A DNA stretch of 22,223 bases from JAUNQW01 sp043424615. GTDB taxonomy: Bacteria; Bacillota; Bacilli; Lactobacillales; Carnobacteriaceae_A. This document shows, piece after piece, positions 16,176 to 22,223 of the stretch. The notes beneath the pieces are model-generated. The model had not been told where the DNA came from. It did not search any database and worked only from the letters and a program-made list of their open reading frames with translations. The position numbers were made by a program, and so were the translations under genes. The stretch covers positions 1-22,223 of the forward strand of contig JBHWOX010000037.1 in the NCBI GenBank assembly GCA_043424615.1, given 5' to 3'. How positions within the stretch are numbered: the stretch's first letter is position 1; every line of letters begins with the position of its first letter.

Positions 16176-16465
16176 AATGGACCTGGATATTGGTCAGTTC
16201 CGCCTTCTACATTACAGACCTGAAAGCCCTCATCCTGTAATAGCTGACAGGCTTTCAATGACGATTGCCCTGTTTGGCAGATAATATAATAGTCATCAGC
16301 AGGATATAATTGGTCTAGTGACTGCTGGAGTTGGCTAAGGGGGATATTTTTGGCCTGTTCAACATGCCCTGCTTCAAACAAGTGGGCAGGTCGAACATCA
16401 ATGACTTTCATGTCCTCTTTATTTAAAATTTTCTTATAAAAATCATCCATGTTTATATTTTTCAT
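16166..16465 (-). CDS. Single-domain rhodanese
   Basis: This is a small cytoplasmic sulfurtransferase of 99 residues, the standard size of PspE/GlpE-type single-domain rhodaneses. I chose the ATG at 16465 because AAAGGA lies 8 bases upstream; the frame is open to 16549 but those extra residues are not rhodanese-like. It has the CH2A motif VIDVRPAHLFEAGHVEQAKNIPL and the active-site loop CQTGQSS with Cys63. The loop of six residues fits sulfur (not arsenate or phosphate) transfer. It is convergent with yjjPB and divergent from the ABC transporter. It is independent of the triple-rhodanese lipoprotein at the other end of the window. Confidence 0.9.
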   Translation of the reverse strand: MKNINMDDFYKKILNKEDMKVIDVRPAHLFEAGHVEQAKNIPLSQLQQSLDQLYPADDYYIICQTGQSSLKACQLLQDEGFQVCNVEGGTDQYPGPLKK

Positions 16466-16592
16466 GATTATTTTCCTTTTAGACTGAAATTTTAAGAGGC
16501 TTGAATAGCGAATGTACTTTCGTTTTGGCAGACTCATAACGACTAGCAATAAGAATATTTAGTATCCATGATTATAACAGAAAGGATTTACA

Positions 16593-18335
16593 ATGGCTGA
16601 AGCCCCTCAAGATATTACTTTCAAGAAATTTGTAAACTTAGTGAGATCCACAGATCCTCCCTTTTGGATGTTAGCCTTAGGCATTTCATCCAGCATAGTC
16701 GTTACTGTGATTAATCTTACTATTCCAATGACTCTCAAACAGCTCATTGATCAATCTACTCAGCAAGGCTTTAATTTCTCCGCTCTAGCTCAGATTGTTT
16801 TTCAACTTTTATTTCAACTTCTCGCTACTTATTTCATGCATTTTTATCTAGCAAAATTCGGGCAATATGTAGTAGCCGGTTTAAGAAGAGAGATCTGGGT
16901 CAAAATGATTCACTTGCCTGTCTCTTTTTTTGATGCCAACCGGTCGGGAGAATTAGCTTCAAGAGTCGTTAATGATAGCTCTACCATCCAAACCACTGTA
17001 TCGACTGTTTTTTCTCGCTTGGTGGCGGGATCATTAACTGCTATTGGGGTCATCGGCCTCCTTTTATTTATGGACTGGCGCTTGACGGTCATGATGCTAT
17101 TCGCTATTCCTTTGATTATTGTGGTCGTCAAACCTCTAGGAAGAAAAATCAAAAAAAATGCCAAATCGATTCAAGCAGAAACCGCTGCTTTCAGTGGGCA
17201 AGTGCAAGAAAGTTTATCTGAAATGCGTTTGATGAAAGCTTCATCGGCCGAAGAACTGGAAGAGAAAAAAGGAAGCCAGGGTATTGAAAAGATTTATGAA
17301 AAAACAATTTATGAATCTAAAATTTTCGCTTTTCTCCAACCCTTTACTTTTATGATTATGGTCGTTTTCTTTATCCTTGTTCTGGCTTATGGCGGCTTAA
17401 GAGTCTCTGCAGGCAGTCTCTCAGTTGGAAGCCTTGTCGCTTTTGTGATGTATCTCTACCAAATCATGTCCCCTATCACGACTTTTTCAAATTTCTATAA
17501 TCGAGTCCAGCAAGCTATTGGCGCTACTTCTCGCATCGTCGAAATTTTAGAATTAGACGAGGAAAATGGACATCAACTCAGCTTGACCAAAGATATCCAA
17601 CAACATATTCTCACATTTGAACATGTGAGCTTCCATTATCAAGCCAATCAGCAAATTTTAACGGATGTGACCTTTGAGGCCCTCCCTGGACAAAAAACAG
17701 CCTTTGTTGGTCCTTCCGGTGGTGGAAAAACAACCATTTTCTCTTTGATTGAACGTTTTTACCAACCGACCAGCGGCCAAATTAAGATTGGCCAGCAGAA
17801 TATTAGTCAGTTGAATATCAAAAATTGGCGCAATCAATTAGCTTATGTCTCCCAAGAAAATGCTCTCCTTTCTGGAAGCATCAGAGACAATCTACTCTAC
17901 GGGCTTGAACATCCTATGAACATGAGTGATGAAGATTTATGGGAAGTATTAGAATTAGCTTATGCTAAAGACTTTGTGAAAGAGTTTCCAGATCAAATCG
18001 ATAGTCAGATTGGCGAACGTGGAATCAAACTTTCTGGAGGACAGCGTCAAAGGATCAATATCGCTCGTGCCTTTCTACGCAACCCTCACATTCTGCTTCT
18101 AGATGAAGCCACTGCTAGTTTAGACAGCCAGAGTGAAAAAGTCGTCCAACAAGCGCTTGACCGCTTAATGAAAGGACGAACCACCCTCGTCATCGCTCAC
18201 CGCCTATCTACCATCACCGATGCTGATAGGATTTATGTGCTTGAAGATGGGCACATTACAGCCCAAGGCAGCCATCAAGATCTCCTAAAAAATTCTGATC
18301 TCTACCGATCCTATGCTGACCAACAATTGCAATAA
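16593..18335 (+). CDS. ABC half-transporter, LmrA/BmrA (multidrug/lipid) type
   Basis: The 580-residue protein fuses a six-helix exporter domain (about 1-310) with an ATPase domain (about 335-575), as in homodimeric LmrA, BmrA or MsbA. The intracellular coupling segment FFDANRSGELASRVVNDSSTI (about 110-130) is typical of multidrug exporters. In the ATPase domain, Walker A is GPSGGGKTT (about 373), the Q-loop AYVSQE (about 423), the signature LSGGQRQR (about 479), Walker B ILLLDEAT (about 500) and the H-loop IAHRLS (about 534). All catalytic residues are intact. The ATG at 16593 follows GAAAGGA. No regulator is adjacent and a strong terminator follows, so it is a single-gene unit. Drug, lipid or peptide substrate cannot be decided here. 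Confidence 0.93.
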   Translation: MAEAPQDITFKKFVNLVRSTDPPFWMLALGISSSIVVTVINLTIPMTLKQLIDQSTQQGFNFSALAQIVFQLLFQLLATYFMHFYLAKFGQYVVAGLRREIWVKMIHLPVSFFDANRSGELASRVVNDSSTIQTTVSTVFSRLVAGSLTAIGVIGLLLFMDWRLTVMMLFAIPLIIVVVKPLGRKIKKNAKSIQAETAAFSGQVQESLSEMRLMKASSAEELEEKKGSQGIEKIYEKTIYESKIFAFLQPFTFMIMVVFFILVLAYGGLRVSAGSLSVGSLVAFVMYLYQIMSPITTFSNFYNRVQQAIGATSRIVEILELDEENGHQLSLTKDIQQHILTFEHVSFHYQANQQILTDVTFEALPGQKTAFVGPSGGGKTTIFSLIERFYQPTSGQIKIGQQNISQLNIKNWRNQLAYVSQENALLSGSIRDNLLYGLEHPMNMSDEDLWEVLELAYAKDFVKEFPDQIDSQIGERGIKLSGGQRQRINIARAFLRNPHILLLDEATASLDSQSEKVVQQALDRLMKGRTTLVIAHRLSTITDADRIYVLEDGHITAQGSHQDLLKNSDLYRSYADQQLQ

Positions 18336-18366
18336 AAAAAGCGACTCCAAGGAGTCGCTTTTTTAC
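18334..18366. terminator. Bidirectional terminator between ABC transporter and hsp20
   Basis: A perfect GC-rich hairpin (GCGACTCC at 18341-18348, GGAGTCGC at 18351-18358) is flanked by seven A and six or more T residues, so it works on both strands for two convergent genes. Confidence 0.92.
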
Positions 18367-18371
18367 TTTTC

Positions 18372-18794
18372 TTAGTCAATTTCAATTTGATGTGAAGATT
18401 GTTCTTCTTTTTCTTTTTTCGGCAGGTTAATGCTGAGTACTCCATTTTCAAATTGGGCGGAAATCTCATCAGCTTTAATGTCTGAAATCATGAAAGCACG
18501 CTGGTAGGATTGTTTAGAACGTTCACGTCGAATGTAGCGACCCTCATCATCTTCCATATCAGCTGATTGGGTATGGTCGGCCTGAATACTCAAAATATCA
18601 TCCGTATAATCAATAGAGATATCCCCTTTATCAATCCCAGGCATATCTGCAGTTAATTCATAGGCATCTTCTTTTTCAACTATATCAGTAGAAAAAGTTT
18701 GGTCTTCATTCATTAAACTATCAAATGCAGTATCGAAAAAATCTCTGGGGTGATTGAAAAAATCTCTTCTTCCTCTAGGCATTAAGTGATTCAT
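18372..18794 (-). CDS. Small heat-shock protein (Hsp20/alpha-crystallin)
   Basis: This is an ATP-independent chaperone that holds unfolding proteins in the cytoplasm. It has 140 residues, with an N-terminal arm MNHLMPRGRRDFF as in Hsp16/Hsp18 of lactic acid bacteria, an alpha-crystallin domain at about 32-125 (YELTADMPGI, then the conserved FENGVLSINLPK) and a charged C-terminal tail ending in the HQIEI part, which provides the I-x-I type anchor. The ATG at 18794 is chosen because AAAGGA lies 9 bases upstream; the ATG at 18812 would overlap it. Control is clear from the sequence: a perfect sigma-A promoter sits inside a CIRCE operator, so HrcA repression is expected. Confidence 0.94.
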   Translation of the reverse strand: MNHLMPRGRRDFFNHPRDFFDTAFDSLMNEDQTFSTDIVEKEDAYELTADMPGIDKGDISIDYTDDILSIQADHTQSADMEDDEGRYIRRERSKQSYQRAFMISDIKADEISAQFENGVLSINLPKKEKEEQSSHQIEID

Positions 18795-18832
18795 CAAATC
18801 ATATCCTTTCATAAACTACATTATCATTCAGT

Positions 18833-18851
18833 ATGTGGTTCCTTACCACAT
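18833..18851 (-). promoter_or_regulatory. Stem-loop at the 5' end of the hsp20 mRNA
   Basis: A perfect 7-bp stem (ATGTGGT and ACCACAT on the minus strand) with a five-base AAGGA loop begins at the predicted transcription start. It may stabilise the 5' end of the message. Whether it has another function is not known. Confidence 0.55.
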
Positions 18852-18855
18852 CTTC

Positions 18856-18884
18856 ATTATAAAGGTATTTAGCACTGTTGTCAA
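18856..18884 (-). promoter_or_regulatory. Consensus sigma-A promoter of hsp20
   Basis: On the minus strand TTGACA (18879-18884) and TATAAT (18856-18861) are both perfect hexamers at the ideal 17-bp spacing. Transcription should start near 18849, leaving a leader of about 55 bases. Confidence 0.93.
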
Positions 18885-18895
18885 GAGAGTGCTAA
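18869..18895 (-). promoter_or_regulatory. CIRCE operator (HrcA binding site) of hsp20
   Basis: The minus strand reads TTAGCACTC-N9-CAGTGCTAA, which matches the CIRCE consensus TTAGCACTC-N9-GAGTGCTAA at 17 of 18 arm positions. The nine-base spacer contains the -35 hexamer TTGACA, so bound HrcA would block RNA polymerase directly. Confidence 0.92.
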
Positions 18896-18919
18896 AATGG
18901 TAGTTCTTTTTATTTAAGA

Positions 18920-18948
18920 TTGTTTATCAAGACGTTATCGATTAAAAT
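18920..18948 (+). promoter_or_regulatory. Promoter of the AI-2E-family gene
   Basis: TTGTTT (18920-18925) and TAAAAT (18943-18948) are separated by 17 bp, about 45 bases before the start codon. Confidence 0.5.
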
Positions 18949-18995
18949 TAATCTGGATTGATCCAAAATGATACATATAGAAAGGAATGACTGAT

Positions 18996-20165
18996 ATGAA
19001 AGAAAGAAGAAGCTGGCGCAAAATAATTTTTGTTGGCATTATTTTATTGCTTGTGTTTTGGGCCCTCACTAATATAGCTGTCTTGCAAAATTTATCTAAT
19101 CAATTTTTTGGAGTCATCGCTCCCTTCCTCTATGGGATTGTGATGGCTTTTGTCATTAATTTACCCATGGCTTTTATTGAAGATAAATTAAAAGAATGGA
19201 CAGGAAAAGATTATAAATCATATAGAATCATCGCTATTTTAGTGTCTTTAATTCTAATTACTTTATTTATCGCTTTTTTAATTTTCTTGGTTTTACCTGA
19301 CCTACAAGATACCTTAGAATATTTTATCAATGCCCTGCCCGGTCAAGTCAATGACGTGATTAACTATGGACAAGATTTTATTGATAATAACCCTCAACTT
19401 ATTGAATGGGTATCAAGTCGTGATATTGATTGGAATAACTTATCAAATGAATTAATTATTCGGGTCAGAGGTTTTTTAACTTCACTTGCGGCTTCTATTT
19501 TTAATATGATACCGACCATTATCAATTCTATTTTTTCATTTATTATCGCTTTTATTTTTGCTATTTATCTTTTATTTGCTAAAGAAACTTTAGTTCGTCA
19601 AGTTAAAAAAATAGTCTATGTTTTATTTGACCTTAAAATTGCTAATTTCTTAGTTAATGTTGGAGAATTTTCTTATTCCACTCTTAGAGGATTTCTCGGC
19701 GGCCAAATTTTAGAAGGAATTATTACCGGAATTTTCCTATTCATATTAATGAAAATTTTCCGTTTTCCGTACGCCTTATCCATTTCTGTGATCACTGGAC
19801 TCACTACTCTCATTCCTTTTTATGGCGCCATTATTGGTGGGGTGATGGGATTCATGCTCATCAGCGTCTATAGCTTGTCTAAGGGACTCTGGTTTTTAGT
19901 CTTAATTGTCATTGTTCAACAGATTGAAGGAAACGTGATCTATCCTAATGTCATGGGAGGATCCATGGGAATTCCTGGCATTTGGGTGATGGTAGTAGTT
20001 ACTATAGCAGGTGCTTTCTTCGGTATTTGGGGATTATTATTAGCTGTTCCTATCTTTTCAATTGTTTACAATGTCCTTTCACAAAATATCAATTATCGGC
20101 TAGATAAACGTCGACTTAAAATTCAACCCAACACCAGCAACATAAGAAACACTAAGGATGATTAA
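18996..20165 (+). CDS. AI-2E-family membrane permease
   Basis: The 389-residue integral membrane protein belongs to the AI-2E/PerM family (PF01594). Members include TqsA (autoinducer-2 export), YdbI/YtvI-type permeases and Na+/H+-antiport-related proteins, so the substrate is uncertain. The pattern fits: two N-terminal helices (about 8-50), one at about 68-95, an extra-membrane segment with DLQDTLEYFINALPGQV (about 100-155), then five hydrophobic helices from about 165 on. Conserved stretches include GFLGGQILEGIITGIFLF, LTTLIPFYGAIIGGV and the late VQQIEGNVIYPNVMGG. The ATG at 18996 is preferred over 18987, as AAAGGA would abut the latter. A terminator follows. Confidence 0.88.
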   Translation: MKERRSWRKIIFVGIILLLVFWALTNIAVLQNLSNQFFGVIAPFLYGIVMAFVINLPMAFIEDKLKEWTGKDYKSYRIIAILVSLILITLFIAFLIFLVLPDLQDTLEYFINALPGQVNDVINYGQDFIDNNPQLIEWVSSRDIDWNNLSNELIIRVRGFLTSLAASIFNMIPTIINSIFSFIIAFIFAIYLLFAKETLVRQVKKIVYVLFDLKIANFLVNVGEFSYSTLRGFLGGQILEGIITGIFLFILMKIFRFPYALSISVITGLTTLIPFYGAIIGGVMGFMLISVYSLSKGLWFLVLIVIVQQIEGNVIYPNVMGGSMGIPGIWVMVVVTIAGAFFGIWGLLLAVPIFSIVYNVLSQNINYRLDKRRLKIQPNTSNIRNTKDD

Positions 20166-20169
20166 TACA

Positions 20170-20207
20170 AATAGTCCAGCTCAACATGAGAGCTGGGCTA
20201 TTTTTTT
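20170..20207 (+). terminator. Intrinsic terminator of the AI-2E-family gene
   Basis: A 13-bp hairpin (arms 20170-20182 and 20190-20202, one T-G pair) is followed by a T-run to 20207. Confidence 0.88.
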
Positions 20208-20235
20208 AGGCTTAGTTTTGATGGTAATCTAAGAC

Positions 20236-20267
20236 AAAACAAAAGGCTATGACTGCTGTCATAGCCT
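20236..20267 (-). terminator. Intrinsic terminator of the PepSY-CAP locus
   Basis: A perfect 10-bp hairpin (AGGCTATGAC at 20244-20253 with GTCATAGCCT at 20258-20267) is followed on the minus strand by TTTTGTTTTG. It lies 20 bases after the CAP-domain stop codon. Confidence 0.85.
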
Positions 20268-20287
20268 CTGTTTGAGAAAGTATCGCC

Positions 20288-20884
20288 TTAGTTAGAGAAA
20301 TTTTGTGAAGAATAAACTTCTACATATTGACCATTATCAACAAATTTTAGGCCAATGGACTGTTTGGTGTACTTATCACTCATCATATTTTTATAGTGTC
20401 CAGGTGAGTTTTTCCAATTGTTGAATAATTCTTGTGCTAAATCAGAGGCAGTTGCTCCTTCTTTAACATAAGTTTGTTGGATATTTTCTCCAGTAGTTGT
20501 TCCCATGCTTTCAAATCCGCTAGCGGTATTGAATTTTTGCCCGTTTGGACGTGTGTGTGAAAATGAGCTAATGATTTCTTCTGTACGAATGTTAGCTGCC
20601 GTTTGTAAGCCATCTGTATTGTAAGCGAGAGGCTGTAAACCTTTTGATTGGCGTTCTGCATTCACCAAATCATGGAATTGGCGTGTCACTTCATTAGTGA
20701 AGTTTTCTTTTTGACCAGTTTGGTTAAAATTATTTTGACCAATGCTTGTTTCAGTGGTCTTTTGCACATTTGGAGTGTTTGTCTCTACAGATTGTTTTTG
20801 ATCATCTTTTTCTTCAGCTTTTTTATTTACTGATTGCTTGTTTTTTGATTTATTTCTTTGATTATTTGTCCGTCTCGTTCTGCT
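20288..20884 (-). pseudogene. CAP/SCP domain, frame-shifted 3' part of the PepSY-CAP gene
   Basis: This open frame encodes a linker and a CAP/SCP (PF00188) domain. The domain covers FHDLVNAERQSKGLQPL, SHTRPNGQKF, TTGENIQQTY, the NWKNSPGHYKNMM motif and SIGLKFVDNGQYVEVYSSQNF at the C-terminus, so it looks complete, with the conserved histidines and glutamates in place. It does not start like a real gene. The first possible start is a GTG at 20767 with no Shine-Dalgarno sequence and no signal peptide, although CAP proteins of this kind are secreted. Upstream of that GTG the frame is open for 39 codons, back into the PepSY gene, and encodes a Lys/Glu/Gln/Thr-rich linker. I therefore read it as the 3' part of the upstream gene separated by a one-base shift, most likely at the A6 run 20841-20846. 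No LPXTG anchor follows. Confidence 0.7.
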
Positions 20885-21969
20885 TCAATGATTTCTCCAG
20901 TTACAGCATCAATATCATATTCAAATTTTTGATTATTGATATTGAATTCAATTTCATAAACTTGACGACCGTCTTTGTTATCGAGTTCCAATTCGTCTAA
21001 GCTGATGTTTGGAGAAGTATAAGCTTTTGAGTGTTCTAAAGCAATTTTTAGAGCTTCTTCTCGGCTGATGATGTCGGCTTTAGCATTATTAGATTCTTGA
21101 GGGGAACGATTATTTTTGTTGAAATCATCGTCAAAATCATCTAAATCGTCAACATCATCATGTTGGTCGTCACGTTCATTGACATCATCTAAATCATCAT
21201 GGTCATCGTCCATATCATCCAAGTCGTCACGGTCTTTAGACTCAAAATCAACCTCTTTACTAATAATTTCTCCACTATTAGCATCGATGTCATATTCGTA
21301 GTCGCGACCATTAGCTGAGAATTCAACTACATAAACTAAGCTAACAGCGTCCTCTAATTCTAAGTCATCAAGATTGATATCTTTATCACTTAAACCAGCA
21401 TCTGCTAGGGCTGTTCTTAAAGCATCTTGGCGGCTGACAGAAGCTCGCAAGTATTTTGCGTCATCATCATCTTCATCATCGATGTCGTCGTCTTCGTCAT
21501 CATCATCTTCATCATCGATGTCGTCGTCTTGATCATCGTCGTCATCATCTTCATCATCGATGTCGTCTTGATCATCGTCATCATCATCTTCATCATCGAT
21601 GTCGTCGTCTTGATCATCGTCCTCGTCGTCATCAACTGCATCGTCTACTTCATTGTAGTCGTCTGCATCATCGACGTCATCATAATCATCTGCGTCGTCT
21701 ACTTCATTGTAGTCATCTGCATCATCGGCTTCATAGTAATCATTTGCGTCGTCAATTTCATAATAGTCATCATCAGCAAAGTCATCATCATAATCTAATT
21801 CAGTATGATCATCTTCATCTGCTTGAACAACTTCGTTAGGTGCAGCAAACATGAGTGATGTCCCTGCAGCTAAGGAAACTAAACCAATACTTAATTTTTT
21901 TAGAGTGAATTGTTTTTTCTTATCCGACATTTTTTTATTCATAACATACTTATTATTTTTTCCTACCAT
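20827..21969 (-). CDS. Secreted Asp-rich protein with two PepSY domains (5' part of PepSY-CAP gene)
   Basis: The 380-residue product begins with a YSIRK-like export signal (FTLKKLSIGLVSLAAGTSLMF, about 21-41); cleavage is likely after Ala50 (VVQA). Residues 51-175 are extremely acidic, mostly Asp, built of two sets of repeats. Two PepSY domains follow: about 180-245 (DALRTALADAGL to YEYDIDANSGEII) and about 307-368 (EALKIALEHSKAY to FEYDIDAVTGEIIEAERD), joined by another Asp-rich linker. PepSY domains in secreted proteins are thought to inhibit or chaperone proteases or peptidases; here the role is unknown. The ATG at 21969 has AGGAGG 8 bases upstream. The reading frame stops at 20827 just after the second PepSY domain, with a CAP domain open in another frame directly downstream. 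The acidic tract could bind Ca2+ (inference). Confidence 0.88.
   Translation of the reverse strand: MVGKNNKYVMNKKMSDKKKQFTLKKLSIGLVSLAAGTSLMFAAPNEVVQADEDDHTELDYDDDFADDDYYEIDDANDYYEADDADDYNEVDDADDYDDVDDADDYNEVDDAVDDDEDDDQDDDIDDEDDDDDDQDDIDDEDDDDDDQDDDIDDEDDDDEDDDIDDEDDDDAKYLRASVSRQDALRTALADAGLSDKDINLDDLELEDAVSLVYVVEFSANGRDYEYDIDANSGEIISKEVDFESKDRDDLDDMDDDHDDLDDVNERDDQHDDVDDLDDFDDDFNKNNRSPQESNNAKADIISREEALKIALEHSKAYTSPNISLDELELDNKDGRQVYEIEFNINNQKFEYDIDAVTGEIIEAERDGQIIKEINQKTSNQ
21469..21606 (-). repeat. Imperfect tandem repeat encoding Asp-rich segments, set A
   Basis: A 21-base core (plus-strand starts at 21469, 21505, 21547 and 21586) recurs four times at intervals of 36, 42 and 39 bases, always a multiple of three. 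Each unit encodes DDIDDEDDD-type sequence. Length changes would keep the frame, as expected of a repeat prone to expansion and contraction. Confidence 0.85.
21640..21780 (-). repeat. Imperfect 27-base tandem repeat, set B (DDADDYNEV units)
   Basis: About five degenerate nine-codon units encode DDADDYNEV-like or DDANDYYEA-like sequence. They differ from set A by regularly spaced Tyr residues and lie closer to the N-terminus of the mature protein. Confidence 0.8.
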
Positions 21970-22042
21970 TTTACATTCCTCCTAAAATTTCAAAACTATT
22001 TTTGTCTTCATCGACAGACTACGGCAGACTTTTTTTAATAAT

Positions 22043-22181
22043 GGGGTCTTTCGAAAAAAGATTAAACGATTGAGCAAAGCAACCAACAACATGGATAGTT
22101 TACGAAACCGAAAAATCAAAAGTGGGGTCTCATTTTCTTCCACCCATAGTATTCGATCATTACTTTCTAAAAGAGGGGTCT
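22043..22181. repeat. Three direct copies of GGGGTCT upstream of the PepSY gene
   Basis: GGGGTCT occurs at 22043, 22124 and 22175 on the plus strand. The first and last copies share a longer similar context (GGGGTCTTT, then an A-run and ATTAAA). The stretch 21970-22223 contains no gene I can support, no clear promoter for the PepSY gene, and nothing recognisable as an insertion sequence. It may be a leader/regulatory region or a degraded mobile-element end. Confidence 0.45.
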
Positions 22182-22223
22182 TTTCAAAAATTAAATCTTT
22201 TGTCTTTCAGTAATAGTGACATA

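Noticed and set aside
20839..20847. Canonical X-XXY-YYZ programmed -1 frameshift heptamer at the A6 run
   Set aside because: The heptamer AAAAAAC is there, but its phase relative to the PepSY frame (CAA AAA ACA) is not the canonical one, and no clear downstream pseudoknot was recognised. Simple one-tRNA or polymerase slippage, or a mutation, remains possible.
21460..21640. CRISPR-like repeat array
   Set aside because: Repeats are imperfect, spaced 36-42 bases without unique spacers, and lie in frame inside a gene.
21427..21839. Long plus-strand frames (His- or Ile/Val-rich) opposite the PepSY gene
   Set aside because: They are shadows of the Asp-codon repeats (GAT/GAC read backwards); no ribosome binding site or plausible protein composition.
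22030..22212. Plus-strand open frame as a transposase remnant
   Set aside because: No start codon with a ribosome binding site and no transposase motif could be recognised; kept only as a repeat observation.

Overview
The window looks like a chromosomal segment of a low-GC Gram-positive bacterium of the order Lactobacillales. Supporting signs are strong GGAGG-type ribosome binding sites, lipoprotein signal peptides, a CIRCE heat-shock operator, a YSIRK-like signal peptide with an acidic secreted protein, and tandem DUF2382 stress proteins. An Aerococcaceae-like host is my guess from the overall look, not something I could test. There are no rRNA or tRNA genes, no CRISPR array and no intact mobile element. 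Every gene has a normal house-keeping or surface/stress character.

Left part (1-9640), all on the minus strand. In transcription order: a membrane-anchored alpha/beta hydrolase (GTG start at 9640), a Zn/Cd/Pb-type P1B ATPase, the homoserine O-acyltransferase MetA (with residue E111, predicting acetyl-CoA use), the K+ uptake pair trkH-trkA, and a two-gene unit of a triple-rhodanese lipoprotein and a small four-helix membrane protein. Intrinsic terminators follow the hydrolase and metA.

Middle (9677-16130). Two paralogous plus-strand DUF2382 general-stress genes are followed by a strong terminator, an orphan MetQ/NlpA-type lipoprotein and an Ohr/OsmC peroxidase. A minus-strand pair follows: an unrecognised lipoprotein and a metal-dependent cyclase/arylformamidase-like enzyme. 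Then come the plus-strand two-component ThrE-type exporter genes yjjP-yjjB.

Right part (16166-22223). A single-domain rhodanese (minus), an LmrA/BmrA-type ABC half-transporter (plus), a small heat-shock protein (minus) and an AI-2E-family permease (plus). Last is a minus-strand secreted-protein locus with a YSIRK-like signal, a long Asp-rich repeat, two PepSY domains and a CAP/SCP domain. The hsp20 promoter has perfect -35 and -10 hexamers, and its -35 lies in the 9-nt spacer of a CIRCE operator.

The most interesting observation is at the PepSY-CAP junction. The CAP reading frame has no credible start codon, ribosome binding site or signal peptide. It is open for 39 further codons back into the PepSY gene, and a one-base slip at an A6 run (20841-20846) joins the two frames into one ~560-residue secreted protein. 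This is either a frameshifted (possibly phase-variable or mis-sequenced) gene or slippage-dependent expression. A general theme is stress and envelope upkeep: K+ homeostasis, metal efflux, peroxide defence, sulfur handling, general-stress and heat-shock proteins, and surface proteins.
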